From Cladorhizidae sp. MBARI D1340-BT2 (lineage: Eukaryota; Porifera; Demospongiae; Poecilosclerida; Cladorhizidae): a stretch of DNA of 64,000 nucleotides. This document shows, piece by piece, positions 44,575-58,627 of the stretch (positions within the stretch are counted from its first letter, which is position 1; every line of letters starts with the position of its first letter). The translations under genes and the position numbers were made by a program. The notes below the pieces were generated by a model that was not told the DNA's origin, did not search any database, and saw only the letters and a program-made list of their open reading frames with translations. The stretch lies in assembly GCA_028752905.1 (NCBI GenBank), contig JAQNBH010000010.1:10182993-10246992 (forward strand). The letters run 5' to 3'.

Positions 44575-46693
44575 GTAATTTGTTCATATGTATTAGTGCA
44601 ATTTGAGTCAGTTAAGAAGACTGGGTTGAATCGCTCCATTCAAGCAACATTAAACCTTTATACTCCAGGATATACTTTTTATTATTTGAGGGCTTTGGTG
44701 TCCACATAATGAATTATTAATATTTTTCCCCACAAAAATAAGGCATCTAACCAACGTTACCATCTCAAGGATAGTGTACATTCATGGACTCAATGCTATA
44801 TACAGGTTTGCATTCATGCATTTGCATTGTGTTATTTTTTAGAAGCAATGGACTCTTCAATCACCTTCCTCTTTAGAAGTTTTTGTAGAAGAAGTATGTG
44901 GCTTTATTGAAGGTTGAAAAAATTGGCACCATACTAATAAATTAACACTTAGCTACCTGACGAGTGCTGTGGCACAATTAATTATGTTTGGAAGACAAGT
45001 GTTTGGAGGACAAGACTTGTGCATTAGTAGTCATAAGGATGGACATCATGAAACCATGATGGGCTTCTTCTCTATGAAAGTCCTTTACCACAGACCATAA
45101 TTACTAATCAATATGTCCCTGCCCTTTGGTGTATGAGACCTGACTCCCAAATGTTTCACCTATCAGCTCCAGAAAATTTTCTAACATGAAAATATACAGT
45201 ATACATTAAAATTTAATTTGTGGATCATTTCTTGGATAGACACTGATGTGAAGACTGAGGTGAGTATAATTTTGACTGATACACATATATATATATATGG
45301 ATATGTGGATAGTAGCATTCAGTAGAAGTGTAGTTCAAATGATGTTGTAGAGAACTTGGATTTATATTGGAAGTTTACTGACTGTGAGAGAGTGGAACAA
45401 GCAGAGAATGGAGGTGAGATTCAAGTGAATACTTGTATGCAAGAACAAGAAAGAAAAGTGTAATGGATATGATAGATAATATGTGTACAATGCACAGGAT
45501 TTATGGGTCCAACTTACCTACAAGACGAGGTTACCAAGCAAAAATGGAAAGCTAAAAAATTCATGGCTTTGAATGCTGTATTATCATCAATAATTTAAGA
45601 CCCAAAACATTTTTATTCGATCAGAACTGCCAGTTTCTCTAATACCCATGAAATTCTGGGTCCAACTTCTATATTCAATGAGGGGCAAGTACAAATTGGA
45701 CTTGAAGAAAGCGAGGAAATTTATACTCAGCTCTAATCCCTCGTGAGACAAACAATATAGCTAGCTGGTTTGAGAAATAGGCTTAGCCACTAGCTAATAT
45801 TAGAAAAAAGTTAGCTACTCAGATAATAGCTAGGTATTAGCTAAATCTACCAGAAATAAAGTAATAGCTTCTCATATCTGACCTATAAAGTCCAAAATAT
45901 TCAACAACTTCCACAGCAGTTAGCTACATTGCCCTATAAAAAATATGATAAAATAATATGAAAGTTCAACATAGGTGCTACTATTGAGGCATATTTAGCT
46001 AAGAGCTAAAACTCGGCAAATAGTTAGTTACATATATACTAGGCAGATATCTGAACAAAATTCGAAGTCTCTCCAGCAAGTCCATCCAAGAAACATAATG
46101 AAATTCTAGAATACCTTGTTTAACAAGAAGCACTATATACAAAAAGATCGAGAAACTACTTGTCTGTGGAGGTTATGTTGTATTCCAGTAACAATATGAT
46201 CATTCTGAAATCTGATGTAGCATTAGAGTAAGAGCCTGAAGTACTGTTAACAAATGCACTACAGTAAAATAGTGCTGTCTCTGCAGCATGGCACATGTGC
46301 CCAGCACATGAACAGGATGTGGTAAAACACAACAAAGAAAATGGTAACAATAACAATGCCAAAATATAATAATAATACATTAATATATATAGTAAGAGGA
46401 CTAGAGAAGTGAAATCCCTTGCTTATCTTATGCAGCGACTGGCAGTGTCAGTACTGTAGTTTTAACAAATGGGCATCCTCCTCCTACCAACAGGTTTTCT
46501 AATTTTGGTCCTCTCTGGTAAGGTTTAAGTGTATATCTACCATACTTAGCTTTAACTCATATCACTCTAATCTAAATAGTGTTCTTTTCTATAGTGACAT
46601 CCATAACTATTTGTAATGCTCTTAATTAAAATAATAATTTTTCAGTTCGGAACATTTTAGTTTAGGTATATTTAACTCCTTGTTGGTATATAG
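44575..46693 (+). other. Intron of module 1
   Basis: 2.1-kb intron; the part from about 44905 is homologous to 56096 onward. No gene seen inside. Confidence 0.5.
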
Positions 46694-46786
46694 CTTGTGT
46701 GGGCTGAGACTACTGATGTGGGCTGTGGATCTACATTTTGTTCCAATAATTGGATCCACTACCTTCTACTGTTACTATGGACCAGC
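46694..46786 (+). pseudogene. CAP module 1 exon 3, frame-broken
   Basis: Acceptor ATATAG|CTTGTG and donor GTAAGT are intact. It starts L-V-W-A-E-T-T-D-V-G-C-G-S-T-F-C as expected, but it is 93 bases against 110 in its homologues: one extra T after TTTTG and a deletion leave it 17 short, so the Y-Y-G-P ending is out of frame and the exit phase no longer suits exon 4. Confidence 0.8.
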
Positions 46787-48853
46787 GTAAGTAAAACAAG
46801 ACGATTTTTTTAATGTCCATGATTCCAGAAGCATATCAGCAGGAAACATGTTAATTTTAATGTAGCATGCATGGTGTATGTATGGAGAAACTCTTAGTGT
46901 CTGACTTTTCACCAGATGCCTTTGTGCATCCTTTAAACACAGTGTGCTCAGAGTTCTTGTGATTCCCCTGAGAGATAAGAACTATACGCAATGTGCTTTG
47001 TGATAAACGCAAAAACACTACAGAGGTTTGACCGAGTATGTTGTGCTAGAAAAGAACTACTCTGGTGAAAGAATAATCTTTAACTGTGTATTGCACTGTC
47101 ACAATTACAGTGATGGTGTTGTTGTAGGTGTTGGATGATGAAGCTATCTCTTCTACTGAGATCCAGGTCAATAAAGTCCATAATACCTTCCCTCAGTGGC
47201 TCCAATGACTTTAAGCTTGTCGGGTTTCAAGGCTTAATGTGTAGCCAATCACTCTGTCCAGATATACAGTTACATGGTATTGAAACTTGGTATAACTCAC
47301 CACTCTATAATCCTGATTAGTGCGACTTCAGTTTCTTCCTTCTATCACATGTACATAATGTTCCTGTTTATAAGATGCATGCTGCATATAAACATCATGC
47401 ACCATTTCTGCCCTCTTCTGTTTTAATTTGCCAGGCATCCTTTAACTTAAGAAGGAGTGTTATTAGCTGCATGCATGTTAGTTATTCCGTGTTAATGTAG
47501 CTTCCATCAGATGAGTCAATTAATCTGGTAGAAGATCCCCTTGAAATTTTACTCGAGGTAAACCTGTACAGCACAGCATCAAATCAGTTGAAGCCATTGT
47601 TGTAGCCATGTCAGGGAGTGTGGTATGACACACTCTATTGGTTTTACAACTATTTAAAAAATGCAGCAGAAAAATGAAGTTTAACAGCTACCAACTATCT
47701 TTGGTAGCTGTTTTTTTGTCCCCCAAACACTTCGAGCATGCCTTGAACCCTTTGCAAAGATATTAAATGTGGAGCTAAAAAAATCATTAAAACAATGATT
47801 TATTTTCAGGGATTGAAAGTACTTCCTGGTAAACAAACACAAATGCTTGAATTGTAGATGGACTTTCAGAAACAGATGTAAAGCCCTTCAACAACCATCC
47901 ATAAAGCAGTTGAGGTAGTCAGTTATTTTGCGGGTTTGCTCATGCTTTAGTCATTTTTTTTAAACAATAGCCATCATAATCTAATTCTAAGTGTAAGACA
48001 GCAGGCGAATTAGATTGATTGCATCCCTGTGAGAAACTTTTCCGATGCTTCTTAGCTTCTTGTAATCGTGAAAGATATTATTTAGAAACTCCTTCTACCA
48101 AAGTTTTTTTTTAATGTATAGACTTAATGTATGGAAGTTATCTGGTCAGGAAAAGAGACCTATTAAAAAAAGGGGTTCAATCCGGTGCTACCATACCCTA
48201 AAGTAAGCATAAAAGTATTCCTAGAATAAGCACCAAAAGTACTCCATTAGCTGTAATAGAGATAGTATATATAGTAATGTAACTAATACTATTGAGAATT
48301 CACTGGTGGTGAATGTGACTCCTGTGTAGGTATCTATCTGCCCCCTATTAGAACATGTTGGCACTTAGAGAGCCTCTCAACTGTATTTTTTTCTTCATAA
48401 TTCATGCTCCTATTAATTTTCAGGGGAATCACAAACACATCAAGCTCACTGGGTTTGCTCATGTACATGAAGACCTATGGTGATATCACAAACTCAGAGT
48501 GGCCCCATTATTACATAGATTTCCTATATGATTTCCATATAGTGTCAGGCACTAATGGTTGCTTTGAGCCCTAACCTTTGATGGCGAGGTTGTTGGCACC
48601 CACTGCCTGTGGGTAACATGTGTACGTCAAACAAAACTAAACTCATACCACATTGTTTATGGAGTGGTCTCATTGTATTTACTACTGGTTGCCCAGAATC
48701 CCCAATATATATATATATACTACTTTTAACATGCAGTGAAGTATTGTTAGTCAAGCATAGACATACCTATCAAAATAAACCAAATGGTTTACATATTTGT
48801 TTCATTTGATTTGTTTGTTGCTGTTATACTGTTATCTGCTATTGCTATTATAG
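46787..48853 (+). other. Intron of module 1
   Basis: GT-AG; homologous to 58738-59640 up to about 47770, then unique. No gene seen inside. Confidence 0.5.
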
Positions 48854-48951
48854 AGGTAATATTCCTGGAGAGAGACCGTATCGGACAGGAACTCCTCCTT
48901 GTTCTCGGTGCAGAGCTGATCAGATGTGCAGCAATAATCTATGTGGTAGTG
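48854..48951 (+). CDS. CAP module 1 exon 4 (Cys-rich hinge)
   Basis: Acceptor TTATAG|AGGTAAT, donor GGTAGTG|GTAAGC; enters in phase 2, leaves in phase 1. Encodes G-N-I-P-G-E-R-P-Y-R-T-G-T-P-C-S-R-C, then D-Q-M-C-S-N-N-L-C, the standard end of a CAP domain with its Cys-rich hinge. The exit phase fits exon 1 of module 2. No equivalent was found after module 2. Confidence 0.85.
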
Positions 48952-50326
48952 GTAAGCTAAATTATAACAGAAATTTGTTTATTTAACAATAGAGGGTGAG
49001 TTTTCATGTTCATTTAAAAACTATGGATTGACTTGCCATATCAATATAATATGACACAATTAAATATGAAAGCATCCTGATAATGATCATTGATAATCAA
49101 AGGACTGAGTATTAGATATCGGTGACAATGTGAGCTGCTTGTAAGTTCTATATTTAGCACTTATTCCAGCTGGCAGTTGCTTTGATGTTATGTTATAAAA
49201 AAATACCAACCACAAAGGTTGTAAGAAATGACTAGCAGCTGAAGTACATTAGGTGTCATGACAAACTAACAAACAAACAAACTTAGCAACTAGAGTGGAC
49301 TCTCATACATCCATGAAGTCATATTGTTCAGGTTATTGTAATATCAGTATTTGGTTGTATTTAGCTACTACTTAAAGACTAGCTGAGTACTTACAACTTC
49401 TTGAATAAGAACAGCATCTTTTAGAGTCCTGTCCGCTAGGCAAGTCCATGATCAGAACAAAAGTGTCATAATAAAACAACCAATAACATAGGAAGATTTA
49501 ACTGTAGCAGGAAAAACTTGTTACCGGCTAAATAAATGAACAAAGCTGGTAGCCTTGAAGTCACAATGTTCTATTTTGTTCCCCAGCTTCCATAATGCAA
49601 AACAATAATAGCAGCCTCAATGATGCTCAACTATTGAAATATAAGAAAAGATGGAGGCTAAAATATAATTGTGCTCGATTGAAGCAATATTAAGTTAGCT
49701 CAACTACAAATGCTTCCATCCTGCAATGAGAAAGTTTGTTAATATTGTATAGAGAGCCTAGAGCTTTTTTTATAGTTATGGAACTGGATTTTGACCTAGA
49801 TTGTACCAGTTATCTCAATGGGCATTGTTGGTAGCTTTGTTCATGCATGACAGTCAGGCATGTGCTTCTTTAGGAGGTCATCCTTTGTGAAGCCATGGAT
49901 AGCACTCATAGCAAACTTTTATGAGTACTTTAGCAATCAGGAGAAAATCGTAATCCACATGTATTGTCATGTTTCTCTCGAGTATCAGTTTGACCGTTAC
50001 CTTTTTTAATACTGGAGAGTTACAGCTGCACAAACCCACCTTTCTACCTGTAGAAATTCACATACAGCCTGTTCCACTACTATATTTGATGTGTGTGTGT
50101 AAGGCAAGTAATTCCTATCAGATATAGGTCTTCATTGGCAAAAACTGTGATGTATGCAGGGACAAAGAAAGACTGTGATTGTCCTGCTTGTTAAAAAAAC
50201 ATTGATAATGAAGTCATATTCTTTTGGACCTCTACACATTAGGGTGGATAGGAATTCCAATGCAGTTGATGATTTAGAATTATCATTGTTATCCATCTTT
50301 TCTGCTAATCATTCATGTTTTTTTAG
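48952..50326 (+). other. Inter-module spacer/intron
   Basis: AT-rich, includes (CAAA)n-like and TG-rich short runs. No exon recognised; could be the intron joining the two modules. Confidence 0.4.
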
Positions 50327-50427
50327 CTCCAACTCAAATTGAGAATAATGATATTGCACTGATTTTGAACAAGTTGAACTCAGTGAGACGTAATGTAAAC
50401 CCATCTCCTAGCAACATGAACAAACTG
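50327..50427 (+). CDS. CAP-domain gene, module 2 exon 1
   Basis: Acceptor TTTAG|CTCCAAC, donor CTG|GTGAGT; 101 bases, phases as in module 1. Encodes T-Q-I-E-N-N-D-I-A-L-I-L-N-K-L-N-S-V-R-R and N-P-S-P-S-N-M-N-K-L. Starting in phase 1 it can follow exon 4 of module 1 (G plus CT giving Ala). Confidence 0.8.
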
Positions 50428-53400
50428 GTGAGTGATGTCTATTAAATCATTGTAGTGCAAGCTAGTGTATATTTTTATAAATACATGTAGGTATGTGTTT
50501 ATGAAATTAGGATCAGTATCAGAAATATTTGTCAATGCTCTTTATTTCCTATTGAATTGTGTAAACAACAGTTCTAAAGTTAATTGTTTTTTAGACTCAC
50601 TGTGATGTTCATTGAGTGAGAACAATATTGATTATTCACTGTTGTAGTAGCATCAGTACTAAGGCAAAATTGATATTCACAAAATATTGAGTTACTAATA
50701 TGACCATCTAATGGTTACTATAGTTCTCCTTAATTACTTGTAGAGCTTCTTGCTGCCCATGAAAGTATTGCATCAGGGCATTTCTAGTCCTTGAACTCTT
50801 TGATGGTGAATAACACATTCAAGCATCTGCACTAAATCCACATCATTTGGCAATAACACATTTATGCAATGTAGCTTCTTTTTATAAGCAACTGGCATAT
50901 TCCCTCTTCATATTCCTTTTTACTACGAAATTGGCATAGAATAATTTGCAATACTTACCATCTGTCCCAGATCTCTTGCTGGATTACTTGGACAGGCCCC
51001 CATGTGATGACTTTGACAACAACGTCTAGGGCTATCAGGATAAAGGCATTTTCGCAGAGGTTCATATGGGCAACTGACCCTTCACTTTATATTTGTGCCT
51101 ACCATTATCCCAGTGGCAGTGGAGCCAATACCTCTCCTCAACAGCTTTCAGCTCCTCTCTTATCACAGTTGTCAAGACACTCCCTCCACTTATTTCCAGC
51201 TCCTCCTACTCCAATTCAATCCTCTAGATTTGTTCCTGACTTCTCAGGTTACTCATTTATATAAAGAATTAACATTAACATCAATTATTCATTGAAGAAC
51301 TGGCTTTTACAGTTTCCTTGTTCAGATCATAATATCCACCTGCATTTGAAGATAAGGTGACAATTATCATAATAGCAGTTGTTCTCATCATATCTTCTAT
51401 TGCTTTCAACGAACTCTCAGTTGATACAATTATACACGACTTTAGCTTTATTAGCTCTTGCAAAACTAACAGCTAGCATTCTATTAGAGCTAGGTACCTA
51501 GCTGATGGTCATAAAGAACAAAGTAACTTAGGACTCAAATCTGAGCTTCTAGAAGTGACCCTAATATATATGCATTAAGTTGCCAATGAGCTAGATTTGC
51601 TTTTTGCTGCAATACCAACACTAGGTTAAGTATCTAAAGCTTAAAAGCACCATTGATCTGTTACTCTGTTAGGCACTACCAAGCTAGCAATTTCTTTTCT
51701 CTGTATAGCTAAACTATTTCTAGAATGAAAAAAAATACTACTAGGAAAATATTTGTCTCTCAGGGTGGTTATCCAGGGAATACACTTGTTTATCTAAAAA
51801 AAAGTGCCTCCATCCATCTCCCCCACCATCTCCCCATGCATCATAACCAGCCTTGCCTATATGGGAACACTGATATAGGCCACATTATGGGTTGGGGCGT
51901 GGACTGCTTGATAACATGGAATGCAAGTGAAATGACTTGCCATATTCATGATAATTGTAATAACTACATATAACAATCAGTTGGTTGGTCTATTTATACA
52001 TCCTTCAGTTGGTTGGAATTGATGCCATTACACACATTTAAGATACTGTTGACATTATTTATAGCTAATAGTTTCACTGCCAGGTATATCTTGGAAAATC
52101 TTGTCATAATTTTTGGAAAATGGTAGTTAATGACTAAGCACATGCACAGTAGAACCACTAGTGGTCGGAAGAATATATATTTGTACTATAATGAGTATAA
52201 CAAGTATTGATGTATATTATTCAAATGAAGATTATTCTCTGACTCTATTATATTGATAACGGGAAGAAAAATACTTGATCAGAGTCGTGTTAGTTTATCT
52301 GAGGAGCTTTCACAGACCTTCATGTCTCATTCCTTAGCTGTAGACTAACTGATCTGTCCTGTCACATGGCTACCAGGTATTTGGAGTCATGTGACATGAG
52401 GCTGTTGGTAGATTGGAGGATGCTCCTTGCCTTGGTCATGGTTGAGTGGGAGCATTCACATCCTTATCTCGTTACACTCTCGCACTTTCCTTCTGCTCTG
52501 ATGTTGTTTTCTGGCTAAGATAGAAAAATACATGATAATAATTATATACAATATTTTTTCATGTTTTTTGTTGTTATTTGGTTGTTGTTATTGTTGTGCT
52601 GTTTCTGTGTTTCTCTATTTATCAAACATTAAAAGATGGAGACTTTCTCAAAAACAATAAAAAAAAATTTTTTGTGTTTTTACTTGTTGGTTGTTGCTGT
52701 CCTTGTTGCTATTGTCATATTGTGGGTAAAAAGTTGATATGTCTGGAACTAACTGGTAGGTCAACAGCTTACAAGTCTGAACTTCTGTGGAGGCACCAGT
52801 GTTTGTGGTCAGAATATTTAATTATCCACACAAAATAATTTCAAATAATTTTAAATCCTTTGTGTTGTTTCTTTTCCTTAAACTATATGCTAGTCAGTAC
52901 ATTTTTGTTGTTGCTGTTCCTATTGCAGTTGTTTTGTTATTGAAGCTAGCCACTTGCTAAGGGTAAGAAACAGCCCACTTCATAGACTTGGTAGTTGCTG
53001 GAGATAACCTCAGAACTATTCATGTTGTTCAATTCTATGTCACAGTTAAAGTACATTAATTGCTGCATGGAGTTCAGGCACTTTACCCAGTCATTGAGTT
53101 GAAGGTGACTTCTGTTAACTTTCGGTCTCACATAATTTCTTACTAACTTTACTGATTATGACTGTATAATTATTATACTTCACGCAGGCTGCTTAATTAT
53201 ACTTGCTGCTAGGCTCAACTATTAAATTGCACCAGATGTGAGTTAAACAAAGCAATTATATAAAGAGCTACCTGCACTCTCTGATAGTGCTACTAGCAGG
53301 GAAACTAGTTGAAGATCTACTGCACATTGTGCCATCAATGTGTACTAAATTTCATATTTTTATGTATTAAAAAATTTGTATAATTTGCATTGGGTTATGG

Positions 53401-53475
53401 CATCTTCAACCAAGAAGCATGCCAAAGTAGTTAATGTGATTGATTTATTCTCCATATCTTATGCTATGATTGAAG
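50428..53475 (+). other. Intron of module 2
   Basis: 3.0-kb intron homologous to that of module 1, with small indels throughout. No separate gene seen. Confidence 0.6.
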
Positions 53476-53712
53476 GTATGGAATGAAAAGTTGGCTGCAG
53501 CTGCTCAGTTATTCTCACTGAATTGCCAAGCGAATTCTAATCCAGACAGAATTACAAGCTTCAATACAGTGGGAGAAACATGGGGTACTATTGGCAGTAC
53601 AAGTCCTCACTACTCACTAATAATTGATGTGGCTTGGCTTAGGCAAAGGAGTTTGTACAGTTTTGAAACTAACACATGTATTCAAGCTGATGGTTGTGCC
53701 TTTTATACACAG
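53476..53712 (+). CDS. CAP-domain gene, module 2 exon 2
   Basis: 237 bases, phase 0 at both ends, canonical splice sites. V-W-N-E-K-L-A-A-A-A-Q-L-F-S, G-E-T-W-G-T-I-G and A-F-Y-T-Q parallel module 1, with substitutions spread through (for example N-C-Q-A-N versus T-C-Q-L-N). Confidence 0.85.
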
Positions 53713-56700
53713 GTAATTTGTTCATATGTATTAGTGCAATTTGAGTGAGTTAAGAAGATTGGGTAGAATTGCTCCATTCAAGCAACATTAAACCTTTATA
53801 CTCCAGGATATACTTTTTATTATTTGAGGGCTTTGGTATCCACATAATGAATTATTAATATTTTTCCCCACAAAAATAAGGCATCTAACCAACTTTACCT
53901 TCTCAGGATAGTGTACATTCATGGACTCAATGCTATATACAGGTTTGCATTCATGCATTTGCATTGTGTTATTTTTTAGAAGCAATGGACTCTTCAATCA
54001 CCTTTCTATTTAGAAGTTTTCCCAGATTTTAGCCATAATTTGGATAGCTCTTAAATTAGTGCATTATTCGGCCTTCATGAGAGTTGTTTACCAACATATG
54101 AGAGCTTAATTTTAGTGCCACCTCCATTCCAGAGTTCCCCTCGCCAATTTTTTTTTAATGCTCCCCATCCTAGAAATTTATAGCTATATGAATTCCTCCA
54201 TTCTCACTCCCAGTTCTTACACTCACAGTTCATTAAGTCTGTTCAAATTAAAATACTACATACACAGGATGAAATTTATTTTCTACATTGATTCTAAGAA
54301 CTGAAATGCCATGATTAAACATTGGCACATATTTGAAAGCTGATTTTTTTCAATTTTTTGCCGTATGTAAGCAAACATTTATTGTTCTGTATATATTATA
54401 TTATATATATCAGGTATATAACAATTTTATACTGTGGAAATATAGATGTGCATGACTCAGATATGGGTTGCTGTTACAATATGTAGCACACTTGCTTTTA
54501 GTTATGCTTAATACAAATTTTATATGATTAAATTATCGATTTCCTCTTTGTTAAGCAACAACATAATTTGAGTTTTTGACATGTCAGCTTTCAGTTCAGG
54601 TTCCATTTTCTGTCCCATGCACCAGACAGTTAAACATGAAACTCCTGTTGACAAATGATATGCCATTGGATGACCATTGAAATACCTAGCTAAGTCCTGA
54701 AGGTAAACACACATTCAGGTTCCAGCTTATACGCCCGTGAGCATCAGTTTTGTGCTTTTGAAGGATATTAATATAGTGTAAAACATCAGTCTCCTGTGCA
54801 GAAGAGTTTTTAGAAGATGAGTTTTAGCTTCGTGTAACTATGACTTTTCACTATAAGAAACAACAATCATAAAGTTTGCACAAGTATGGCGGCACTCCAG
54901 AAAGGAATTATGAAGTTTGTCTAAAGCCAAGGTCTTTTCCTGCATTGAAACCTTTGATATAGCCAATCCAGATTGAATTAAAAACTCAGCTAGCTTATAC
55001 ATGTCAATAGAAAAATTATAATCTGGATTAAATTGAAGTGCACTAAAATACCCTTGTGGTATTATTCAGCTATTCTGATCCATGGAGAAGTATAATTATG
55101 CAGTAGGAGTGGGTGGGGGGTGGGAGGGGGTATGGTGCACTTTGGGTATGCAGTTTTCATTATTTTGATGAAGACAAGAGCATCTGGTCGAAATGTCAGG
55201 AGAATACAATTTCAAGCTGACTGGTAATCGTAATATTTGTCAACTGAGAGTTAATTGAGAGTACAGCAGCTGCACTGGTATCCATGCTAGGCCAAAGAAG
55301 CAAGTCAAGACAGGTGAAAATTTCACAATTAGTTATATATGAGGTTTATATATAACAAAGGCACTAAGGGTGGCTATACTATAAGTGTTGGTAGTTGGGT
55401 AGGGGGGGGGGCAAAAGGAAAAAAATTGGGCTTGCTTGGAAGTACAACTACCGAACCGCCATCCCTAAATTTTGCATGACCTGGACATGTTGAATGTATT
55501 CTTTGATTTTATTATACCATTAAATCATGTAAGATGCTGCAAATATCAGTTTAAGCTAAGATTTATTTATTTTAGGAAGGGTAGTCATCCACAATTTAAA
55601 AAAAAGTTCAACCCGATAGAGGAATTAGTTGATACTTATAATAGTCATATTGATGCCATTTGATTATCATTGGCTTGAAAAGTTGGATGTCTTGAAATGT
55701 TTTAGTAAAAATATGACTTGACTAGAACATTGTCAAGTGTCTTAATACTAGGCATGAGACTATAACAACATTAGCAAAATACTCAACCTGCACAGATTTG
55801 CCTAGATGTTTTGGGGGATTGGTGAATTTATACATTTAATAATTAGATCGTCAAAGTCATTTGTAGTAAGAATATCATTTGTAGTAAGAAAATACAGTGT
55901 GTGTGTGTGTTTGAGTCTGTTTGTGTGTTTGTAAGTGTATGTGTGCATGTGTGCATGCTTAACAACAATTCAGTGCACATTTTTCTACTTGGTTTATTCT
56001 GTAGCTATTCTGTAACATGCTAACAAAAAGTACCACAGTTCCACCCTTCGATTCGGCATGGGACATGAAACATGGATTAATATTTTGAGCAAATTAGAGT
56101 ATGTGGCTTTATTGAAGGTTGAAAAAATTGGTACCATACCAATAAATTAACACTTACCTGACGAGTCACTGTGACACAATTAATTATGTTTGGAGGACAA
56201 GTGTTTGGAGGACAAGACTTGTGCATTAGTATAATTATAGTCATAAGGATGGGCATCATGAAACCATGATGGGCTTCTTCTCTATGAAAGTCCTTTACCA
56301 CAGACCATAATTACTAATCAATATGTCCCTGCCCTTTGGGGTATGAGACCTGGCTCCCAAACGCAGCTCAAGAAAATTTTCTAACATGAAAATATACAGT
56401 ATACATTAAAATTTAATTTGTGGATCATTTCTTGGATAGACACTGATGTGGAGACTGAGGTGAGTATAATTTTGACTGATACACACATATATATATATAT
56501 GGATATATGGATAGTAGCATTCAGTAGAAGTGTAGTTCAAATGATGTTGTAGAGAACTTGGCTGAGAGAGAGTGGAACAAGCAGAGAATGGAGGTGAGCT
56601 TCAAGTGAATACTTGTATGCAAGAACAAGAAAGAAAAGTGTAATGGATATGATAGATAATATGTGTACGATGCACAGGAGTTATGGGTCCAACTTACCTA

Positions 56701-57884
56701 CAAGACAAGCTTACCAAGCAAAATGAAAAGCCAAAAAATTCATGGCTTTGAATGCTGTATATCATCAATAATTTAAAACCCAAAACATTTTTATTCGATC
56801 AGAGCTGCCAGTTTCTCTAATATCCATGAAATTCCATCTTCTATATTCAATGAGGGGCAAGTACAAATTGGACTTGAAGAAAGCGAGCAAATTTATACTC
56901 ACTTTATAATTAGCTCTAATCCCTCGTGAGACAAACAATATAGCTAGCTGGTTTGAGAAACAGGCTTAGCTACTAGCTAATATTAGAAAATAGTTAGCTA
57001 CTCAGATAATAGCTAGGTATTAGCTAAATCTACCAGAAATAAAGTAATAGCTTCTCATATCTGAGCTCAGATTCCTATAAAGTCCAAAATATTCAACAAC
57101 TTCCACAGCAGTTAGCTAGATTGCTCTATAAAAAATATTATAAAATAATATGAAAGTTCAACATAGGTGCTACTATTGAGGCATATTTAGCTATGAGCTA
57201 AAACTCGGCAAATAGTTGGCTACATATATACTAGGCAGATATCAGAACAAAATTCGAAGTCTCTTCCGCAAGTCCATCCAAGAAACCTAATGTAATGCTT
57301 GAATACCTTGTTCAACAAGAAGCACTATATACAAAAAGATCGAGAAACTACTTGTCTGTGGAGGATATGTTGTATTCCAGTAACAATATGATCATTCTGA
57401 AATTTCATGCAGCATTAGAGTAAGAGCCTGAAGTACTGTTAACAAATGCACTACAGTAAAATAGTGCTGTTTCTGCAGCATGGCACATGTGCCCAGCACA
57501 TGAACAGGATGTGGTAAAAACACAACAAAGAAAATGATAACAATAAGAATGTCAAAATATAATAATAATACATTAATATATATAGTAAGAGGACTAGAGA
57601 AGTGAAATCCCTTGCTTATCTTATGCAGCGACTGGCAGTGTCAGTGCTGTAGTTTTTATAAATGGGCAAACAGGTTTTCTAATTTTGGCCCTCTCTGGTA
57701 AGGGTTAAGTGTATATCTACCATAGTAGATCTTACTTAGCTTTATCTTATTGGAACTCATATCACTCTAATCTAAATAGTGTTATTTTCTATAGTGACAT
57801 CCATAACTATTTTTAATGCTCTTAATTAAAATTAAAAAAATTCAGTTTGAACATTTTAGTTTAGGTATGTTTAACTTCTTGTCG
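53713..57884 (+). other. Intron of module 2 with 2-kb extra segment
   Basis: Compared with module 1, about 2 kb (54020-56095) is extra. It holds a TG repeat (55887-55975), G-runs at 55110-55130 and 55401-55411, and a possible 64-codon minus reading (54714-54520); nothing identified. Confidence 0.45.
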
Positions 57885-57994
57885 CTTGTGTGGGCTGGGA
57901 CGACTGATGTGGGCTGTGGATCTACATTTTGTCCAATAATTGAACAATTCTCTTTACCAAATTCCACTACCTTCTACTGCTACTATGGACCAGC
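57885..57994 (+). pseudogene. CAP module 2 exon 3a, acceptor lost
   Basis: 110 bases with an open frame: L-V-W-A-G-T-T-D-V-G-C-G-S-T-F-C, ending Y-C-Y-Y-G-P, donor GTAAGT present. The bases before it are TTGTCG, not AG; the TTGGTATATAG found at its homologues has been deleted. It is therefore unlikely to be spliced in. Confidence 0.75.
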
Positions 57995-58627
57995 GTAAGT
58001 AAAACAAGAATACAAGACGATTTTTAAAAGGTCCATGATTCCAGATAGATTATGGGTTGCTGTTCCAGTATCATTTTCTTTGTTGTGTTTTTACGCATAT
58101 AGTATCCATGGCTCAGAAGTGGTAGTCTGAATGAAACCAATTGAATCTTTAGCCTTATGTGTACAAAGGCATTTGATTTTAATTCAGATTTTAATTTTTC
58201 TATCTAGCTGCGCTACAATGAACTGGACAGGTTATAAAAAATGTCTGTAACAATAACAATACCAAAATATAATAATAATACATAATAATTTTTTTTTTAA
58301 TAATAAAGTTAGAAAAGTGAAATCCCTTGCTTATCTTATGCAACGACTGGCAGTGTCAGTGCTGTAGTTTTTTTAAATGGGCGTCATCCTACCAACAGTT
58401 TTTGGGGGGGGGGGCCTACCTGGTAATGGTTAAGTGTTTATCTACTATATCAGATCTTACTGAGTTTGATCTTATTAGAACTCATGTCACTCTAATCTAA
58501 ATAATGTTATTATCTATAGTGACATGCATAACTATTTCAAATGCTCTTAGTGCATTAAAATGAAAAAATTATTTTTCATTTAGAACATTTTAGTTTAGGT
58601 GTGTTTAACTCCTTATTTGGTATATAG

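Noticed and set aside
43822..53131. Conserved 61-codon minus frames at 44007-43822 and 53131-52946
   Set aside because: Identical apart from one residue, but the surrounding intron is equally conserved by duplication, so this is not evidence of coding.
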